This document shows positions 59,912 to 64,000 of a stretch of 64,000 nucleotides of DNA, in pieces. Numbering within the stretch: position 1 is the first letter of the stretch; the number at the start of each line of letters is the position of its first letter. The position numbers and the translations under genes are program-made. The stretch spans positions 186,001-250,000 of the forward strand of contig NZ_NWTI01000002.1 in NCBI RefSeq assembly GCF_002531575.1. The letters run 5' to 3'. Under the pieces are notes generated by a model. It did not search any database and was not told the origin of the DNA. It saw only the letters and a list, made by a program, of their open reading frames with translations. This stretch comes from Bradyrhizobium sp. Y36 (GTDB lineage: Bacteria; Pseudomonadota; Alphaproteobacteria; Rhizobiales; Xanthobacteraceae).

Positions 59912-60008
59912 TAGTCATGGCTGCGCAGGCACTACAAGAGGCATTCCCGGACGGCTAAATCGGGGGCGTCAGCGCGCATTCTGCGGCGCAGGAAACGCGG
60001 GAAATCCC

Positions 60009-60422
60009 ATGAACCTCATCGAAATCACCCAGGAAGCCCTCGATGCCGCCGAGCGAGCTATCCCACCGGGACAGCCGATCTACATGCTCAATCTGCTGCG
60101 CTATCGCGCCCAGGCGCATTACGAGGACGGATTCGACGCCGCGCCCTGCTCGGGCCGCGAAGCCTTTAATGAACGCTATAGGCCGGCATTCCGCCGTCTT
60201 GCGGCCGGCAAGCCGCTGGTGCGGATATTTTCCGTGCCGGTCCTTGCGAGCCTCGTCGGCTCGCCGAGCGAACGCTGGGACGAAGCGGCGATCAATGAGT
60301 ACGGCGATTTCGCTACCTTCCGCTCGATCGTCGAGACCGAGACTTACCAACGCGAAGTCGCCCCGCACCGGCACGCGGCGCTCGAGGATTTCCGGCTGAT
60401 CGCGCTCGCCAAGGCGACGTGA
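60009..60422 (+). CDS. DUF1330-like small protein
   Basis: A 137-residue alpha+beta protein with the pattern IYMLNLLRYRAQAHYEDG and DFATFRSIVETETYQREVAPHRHAALEDFRLIAL, close to the ferredoxin-like DUF1330 group. No catalytic motif is evident; family members may bind small ligands or act as monooxygenase-like barrels. It is the likely target of the divergent LysR regulator. Its start ATG follows GGGAAATCCC. Confidence 0.75.
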   Translation: MNLIEITQEALDAAERAIPPGQPIYMLNLLRYRAQAHYEDGFDAAPCSGREAFNERYRPAFRRLAAGKPLVRIFSVPVLASLVGSPSERWDEAAINEYGDFATFRSIVETETYQREVAPHRHAALEDFRLIALAKAT

Positions 60423-60491
60423 ACGCATGGAAGCGAATGAATGCGCTCGCTGCCTGGACGAAGCCAAGCGCGAGAACGCTTCATCCCAATC

Positions 60492-61850
60492 TCACCGCGC
60501 TTTGACGTCGTCGCCAAACCGTCGCGCCACTGCCATCAGCACCACGAAGGTCGCGACCCACACCATCCGCGCGCCGTAGCGATCGTGCGGGCCGGAGATG
60601 ACGGCGCAGATGAAGGCGTTGCCGAGCAGCGCCAGCGTCACGGTCGCCGCCAGCAAGGTCAGGTCGTCGAGCCGGCGGCTGGCGAGTGCACGGGCGAGCA
60701 GCGCAAACAGCGCCAGCATCGAGGCCAATGCGACGGGCACGTGCAGCCAGTTGACATAGTCGAAATTGACGCCCCAGTGCTGCTGCCGTGCCGCGCGCAT
60801 CGGCGCGGCCTGTGCGGGGATATAGCGCTCGATGATGCCGCGGGTGTGCGGGATCCAGCCATTGGTGCCTTCGCCGGTCGCCACATGCAGCAATTGCTGC
60901 GCCATCGCGCGGAGCGCCGCGCCGGCCTGCCAGGCCGGATAATCCTTCAGCGACTGCACGACGATGTAGCCCATCTCGTCGTTGAGCCCATCGAAGCGGC
61001 CGAGCGTGTTGAACATGCTGTTGCCCCACAGGAATTCGTCGGCGGTCGCCGGCAATTCGTTGCGATAGGGACAGAGCTTGAATGTCTCGCGCGGGCAATG
61101 ATCGCTGAGGTAACGCGCGACGATGCCGTCCTGCATCATGCGGCCGAAGGCGACGCCGTAACCACCGGGCGTCCAGGCGACCTTGCCGGACAACGCGTAA
61201 TTCGCCGAGACCAGCATCACGCCGCCCGCCACGATGGTGAGGCTCGCCTGCGCCAATCCGGCGAGCGGAAGGCGCTGCTTCAGAAACGGCCGGGCCATCC
61301 AGCCCACGGCACAAAGACCGAGCAGCACGCCGAGCGTGGCGCTGTGGGTTGCCGCGGCGAAGGCGGTGAAGACGAACAGCGCGATCTTTTCCGGCGTCGA
61401 GGTGCGGCCCGCGCCGACCACCAGCAAGAACAGCGACAGCACCGAAAGCCCGGCGAAGATGTCGGTGAGCAGCATGCTCGCAAGCCAGGGCAGCGCGGTC
61501 GACACGATCAGGCACAGGCTGATCGCGACGAAGCGCAAGGTCTGCATCATCGAGAGCACGCGCAGGGTGAGCTGAAGCAGCCACAGCGTCGCCAGCGACT
61601 GGACCGCGAGGTTGACCCAGAAGCCGAAGCTCTCGCCGTAGTGCAGATAGAGGCCGAACACCGTGGAGCGGCTCGGCACGAGATAACCCTCATACCACCG
61701 CGCCAGATAGCCGCCGGTATCCCATTGCAACAGCGGATAGCCGTTCCAGAACGCCGGCGCGATCATCAGCAGGGGCAGAGCCACCGCCGCCAGACGCAGC
61801 CCAAGCGCATCAGCGGCGCGCGCGCGCAATTGATCGGTGGTGATGCTCAA
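60492..61850 (-). CDS. Polytopic membrane protein of unknown function
   Basis: A 452-residue protein with about ten helices. The first external loop has GYPLLQWDTGGYLARWYEGYLVPSRSTVFG and a later one NELPATADEFLWGNSMFN; the D-T-G element recalls polyprenyl-linked sugar transferases but is not diagnostic. I recall unannotated homologues in rhizobia. The start TTG at 61850 is supported by GGGAGCGG seven bases upstream; a TTG at 61886 would add 12 residues. It is convergent with the DUF1330-like gene and divergent from cysE, with no repeat nearby. Confidence 0.65.
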   Translation of the reverse strand: MSITTDQLRARAADALGLRLAAVALPLLMIAPAFWNGYPLLQWDTGGYLARWYEGYLVPSRSTVFGLYLHYGESFGFWVNLAVQSLATLWLLQLTLRVLSMMQTLRFVAISLCLIVSTALPWLASMLLTDIFAGLSVLSLFLLVVGAGRTSTPEKIALFVFTAFAAATHSATLGVLLGLCAVGWMARPFLKQRLPLAGLAQASLTIVAGGVMLVSANYALSGKVAWTPGGYGVAFGRMMQDGIVARYLSDHCPRETFKLCPYRNELPATADEFLWGNSMFNTLGRFDGLNDEMGYIVVQSLKDYPAWQAGAALRAMAQQLLHVATGEGTNGWIPHTRGIIERYIPAQAAPMRAARQQHWGVNFDYVNWLHVPVALASMLALFALLARALASRRLDDLTLLAATVTLALLGNAFICAVISGPHDRYGARMVWVATFVVLMAVARRFGDDVKAR

Positions 61851-62142
61851 ATCCGCTCCCGTCCTCGCCCCGAACCATGCTCGCAATAACGGTCGGGAGA
61901 GAATTCACCAATAGTTTGACGCCGCCCGGCTTGAATTTGGCAGAACTCTGACCACTTTGAGCCAACCTTGCCGCTTGGGGGCGTCAGAAGAAACCGTGGT
62001 GTTTCAACATCTTGACGTGCTTTCGCGACGCAACGTGCTGTTCACTCTCAGGCAAGCCCGATAGGGCTTTGTCGCCTAGACTATGCTATAGAGCCGGTCA
62101 CACGAGCCCCATTCACATGGGCAAATCCCAAAGAGCGAATCC

Positions 62143-62967
62143 ATGGCAGTGCATCAGGTCAATCCGGGAGGAAAGCTCGCATCGCTCGACCCGATCTGGG
62201 ATCGGATCCGGGGCGAAGCGGAGGACATCGTCCGTCGCGAGCCGGAGCTTGCGACCTTCATCTATTCCTCGGTGCTGCATCACAGCCGCCTGGAGGACTC
62301 GGTCGTTCACCGCGTCGCCGAGCGGCTCGATCATTCCGCGCTGTCGGGCGACCTGGTGCGCCAGGCCTATATCGACGCGCTGCGCGACGATCCTGACATC
62401 GGCAACGCCTTCCGCGCCGATCTCGTCGCCGTCTACGACCGCGATCCCGCGACCTCGCGCTTCATCGATCCCTTGCTCTACTTCAAGGGCTTTCACGCCA
62501 TCCAGACCCATCGCCTCGCGCACTGGCTCTATCTGAGGGGCCGCAAGGATTTCTCGTATTATCTGCAGAGCCGCGCCTCGGCGGTGTTCCAGACCGACAT
62601 CAATCCCGCCGCGCGCATCGGCCGCGGCATCTTCCTCGACCACGCCACGGGGTTCGTCTGCGGCGAGACGGCTGTCATCGAGGACGACGTCTCGATCCTG
62701 CACGGCGTCACGCTCGGCGGCACCGGCAAGGAGAACGAGGATCGTCATCCCAAGATTCGCCATGGCGTCTTGATCGGCGCCGGCGCGAAGATCCTCGGCA
62801 ATATCGAGATCGGCCATTGCGCGCGCATCGCCGCCGGCTCGGTCGTGGTCAAGCCGGTGCCGCACAATGTCACGGTCGCGGGCGTGCCCGCCAAGATCGT
62901 CGGCGAGGCCGGCTGTGCCGAGCCGTCGCGCACCATGGATCAGATGATCAACGCGATGGGGCTGTGA
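62143..62967 (+). CDS. cysE: Serine O-acetyltransferase
   Basis: A 274-residue enzyme that acetylates serine with acetyl-CoA, the first step of cysteine biosynthesis. The N-terminal helical domain ends near FIDPLLYFKGFHAIQTHRLAHWL, followed by the left-handed beta helix with GIFLDHATGFVCGETAVIEDDVSILHGVTLGGTG in part; His and Asp catalytic residues lie in FHAIQTHR. It forms a hexamer and should respond to cysteine feedback at the C terminus. A Shine-Dalgarno-like AGAGCGAAT precedes the ATG. A terminator follows directly. Confidence 0.95.
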   Translation: MAVHQVNPGGKLASLDPIWDRIRGEAEDIVRREPELATFIYSSVLHHSRLEDSVVHRVAERLDHSALSGDLVRQAYIDALRDDPDIGNAFRADLVAVYDRDPATSRFIDPLLYFKGFHAIQTHRLAHWLYLRGRKDFSYYLQSRASAVFQTDINPAARIGRGIFLDHATGFVCGETAVIEDDVSILHGVTLGGTGKENEDRHPKIRHGVLIGAGAKILGNIEIGHCARIAAGSVVVKPVPHNVTVAGVPAKIVGEAGCAEPSRTMDQMINAMGL

Positions 62968-62977
62968 GTTCGCGTGC

Positions 62978-63003
62978 AAGGGCCGGATTTTCCGGCCCTT
63001 TTC
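62978..63003 (+). terminator. Rho-independent terminator of cysE
   Basis: AAGGGCCGG-ATTTT-CCGGCCCTT, then TTC. It starts 11 bases after the cysE stop codon. Confidence 0.85.
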
Positions 63004-63089
63004 GTCCCCAAATTCTTTGGCAATTCATGCTGGCGGTTCGCCGCATCTCGTCCTAAAACCCGCCGACCAATTTCGATCGGAGACTTGCC

Positions 63090-63308
63090 GTGGACGTCAA
63101 AGAAGTCAGAAAGTTAGATGCGTATCTGAAGCGCGTATTCGGCAATCCCAAGATCCGCGTCGTGCCGCGGCCGAAGAAGGACGATTCCGCCGAGGTCTAT
63201 ATCGGTGAGGAATTCATCGGCGTGCTCTTCGTCGACGACGAGGACGATGACCGCTCGTTCCAGTTCCAGATGGCGATCCTCGAAGACGATCTCGTCGATC
63301 AGGAATAG
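63090..63308 (+). CDS. DUF3126 family protein
   Basis: A 72-residue protein matching the alphaproteobacterial DUF3126 family (MDVKEVRKLDAYLKRVFGNP, KIRVVPRPKKDDSAEVYIGEEFIGVLFVDDEDD in part, then FQFQMAILEDDL). The start is GTG at 63090 with CGGAG eight bases upstream. It is acidic at the C terminus. The function is unknown. Confidence 0.85.
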   Translation: MDVKEVRKLDAYLKRVFGNPKIRVVPRPKKDDSAEVYIGEEFIGVLFVDDEDDDRSFQFQMAILEDDLVDQE

Positions 63309-63325
63309 TTCTCGACGCCTCTCGT

Positions 63326-63372
63326 GTCCCGGACGCGCTGCCGCGTGAAACGCTGCTGCGCAGAGCCGGGAC
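63326..63372. repeat. Palindromic repeat (GTCCCGG...CCGGGAC type)
   Basis: GTCCCGGACGCGCTGCCGCG and CTGCTGCGCAGAGCCGGGAC pair around AAACG. Together with the GTCATTGC pair and the CTACTGTG motif it fills the 369-base gap between DUF3126 and the right-edge gene; no gene lies in that gap. Confidence 0.65.
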
Positions 63373-63491
63373 CCGGGAGCCACACGGCGCCTGTCTGCAA
63401 CATGGGCCCCGGCTCAGCAGTGCGTCGTCGAAGAGACGATGCGCTGCGTCTGGGGGCACGCACCGGGATCGAGGCGCGCTCTTCCCGCACC

Positions 63492-63570
63492 GTCATTGCG
63501 AGCGAAGCGAAGCAATCCAGGAATCTTTCCGCAGAGGGATTGTGGATGGCTTCGCTGTGCTCACGCTGAC
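63492..63570. repeat. Diverged GTCATTGCGAG-family pair
   Basis: GTCATTGCGAGCGAAGCGAA and GGCTTCGCTGTGCTCACGC plus TGAC. The right arm has changed from GCTCGCAATGAC to GCTCACGCTGAC. It is related to 17261-17345. Confidence 0.7.
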
Positions 63571-63615
63571 AGCCCAAATCCACTTCGAAAAACACGAAAC
63601 ATCACAGGAGCTTGT

Positions 63616-63647
63616 CTACTGTGCATGGGGTTGTTTTCGCAGTTTTT
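63616..63647. repeat. 32-base conserved motif, copy 2
   Basis: CTACTGTGCATGGGGTTG followed by TTTTCGCAGTTTTTG. Its first 25 bases equal copy 1 at 17419-17443. It lies 31 bases past the 3' end of the minus-strand gene at the right edge. Confidence 0.7.
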
Positions 63648-63677
63648 GCATCGAGCGCGTGGCCTCAAGGCCGGCGT

Positions 63678-64000
63678 TCAACCCTTCGGCCCGCGCAGCT
63701 GCGCGGTCAGCCTGTCCATTGCCTCCGCCGTCTCGCGCCATTGCGACAGCCAGCTTCGTGGAAAGCGGAAGGTGAGGTCGGCGCCGCCGACGCGGCGCTC
63801 CGACAGGCACATCCCGGGCGTCGCGGCATCGCGCGTGCAGCGCGCGGTCAGCGCCGGGCTTGCGGCGGAATAGAGATCCTCGCTGCCGTAAGGCGTGTCG
63901 GCGCGAAACATCCGCATTGTCAGGCCGTCCGCGGGCGTCACGGCAGCCTGGTCGAGATAGCGCGGATAGATCGTGGCTGTACGCTGCTCGGGCGAGAGCG
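63678..64000 (-). CDS. C-terminal part of a protein of unknown function
   Basis: The gene runs off the right edge; about 106 C-terminal codons are visible. They begin ALSPEQRTATIYPRYLDQA and include GADLTFRFPRSWLSQWRETAEAMDRLTAQLRG with two Cys nearby (ALTARCTRDA and GMCLSERR). I do not recognise the family. The stop is a TGA at 63678-63680. Its 5' end lies outside the window, so an internal Met at 63941 should not be taken as the start. Confidence 0.5.
   Translation of the reverse strand, partial: LSPEQRTATIYPRYLDQAAVTPADGLTMRMFRADTPYGSEDLYSAASPALTARCTRDAATPGMCLSERRVGGADLTFRFPRSWLSQWRETAEAMDRLTAQLRGPKG

Noticed and set aside
62012..62536. A Ser/Arg-rich plus-strand frame at the start of cysE
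   Set aside because: It overlaps cysE in another frame and has the composition of a shadow.

Overview
The window looks like a piece of chromosome from a Bradyrhizobium-like alphaproteobacterium (Nitrobacteraceae). The base composition is very GC-rich, and reverse-strand shadow frames stay open across most genes. The gene families point the same way: CIRCE-controlled groESL, usg, an Anbu proteasome cluster, DUF2778, DUF3126, a CHC2-type zinc-finger protein, and many genus-typical intergenic palindromes beginning CATTCCGGGG. The assignment rests on gene content and memory of these families, not on a database search. There is one tRNA gene, and I see no rRNA, CRISPR array, integrase or transposase.

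Layout. 1-8.1 kb: CHASE2 cyclase (partial) with a FecR/EF-hand partner, a membrane-anchored DUF2778 peptidoglycan enzyme, an SDR, a caspase-like protease, a GST/isochorismatase pair with a divergent LysR regulator, and signal peptidase I. 8.1-8.7 kb: a small GIY-YIG nuclease gene next to a REP-like palindrome, followed by an internally deleted copy of the same unit bounded by 43-45 bp inverted repeats. 8.7-11.5 kb: groESL and usg. 11.6-17.3 kb: a TPR O-GlcNAc-transferase-like protein, a cupin, a CNT nucleoside transporter and an MFS exporter. 17.4-22.9 kb: a minus-strand Anbu cluster (ATP-grasp, alpha-E, transglutaminase, AhpD-like, Anbu, SDR).

23.2-31 kb: molybdopterin-binding protein, xanthine phosphoribosyltransferase, a core-MetE methyltransferase, GST, an isomerase, a quinone reductase and a NIT-domain chemoreceptor. 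31-43.2 kb: a large peptide/amide utilisation cluster. On the minus strand it carries an M20 peptidase, DppB/DppC-type permeases, a double ATPase, an M81 (MlrC-type) peptidase, a second M20 hydrolase, an amidase and an enoyl-CoA hydratase; the solute-binding protein is transcribed divergently. Palindromic repeats sit in nearly every larger gap inside it.

43.3-52.3 kb: several polytopic glycosyltransferase-like membrane proteins (one pair is a tandem duplicate), a Bcr/CflA-type exporter, and a TetR/enoyl-CoA hydratase divergent pair sharing an 8-8-8 palindromic operator. 52.7-64 kb: a probable two-domain muralytic enzyme, tRNA-Leu(UAA), a lipoprotein, a flavin monooxygenase with a zinc-finger protein, a protein of unknown function, an alpha/beta hydrolase, a LysR regulator with an operator over its start codon, serine O-acetyltransferase, DUF3126 and a partial gene at the right edge.

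The most interesting points are the GIY-YIG/palindrome unit, which resembles a REPIN-type element with its own nuclease and with inverted-pair relatives elsewhere in the window; the Anbu peptide-processing cluster; and the two-domain muralytic enzyme.
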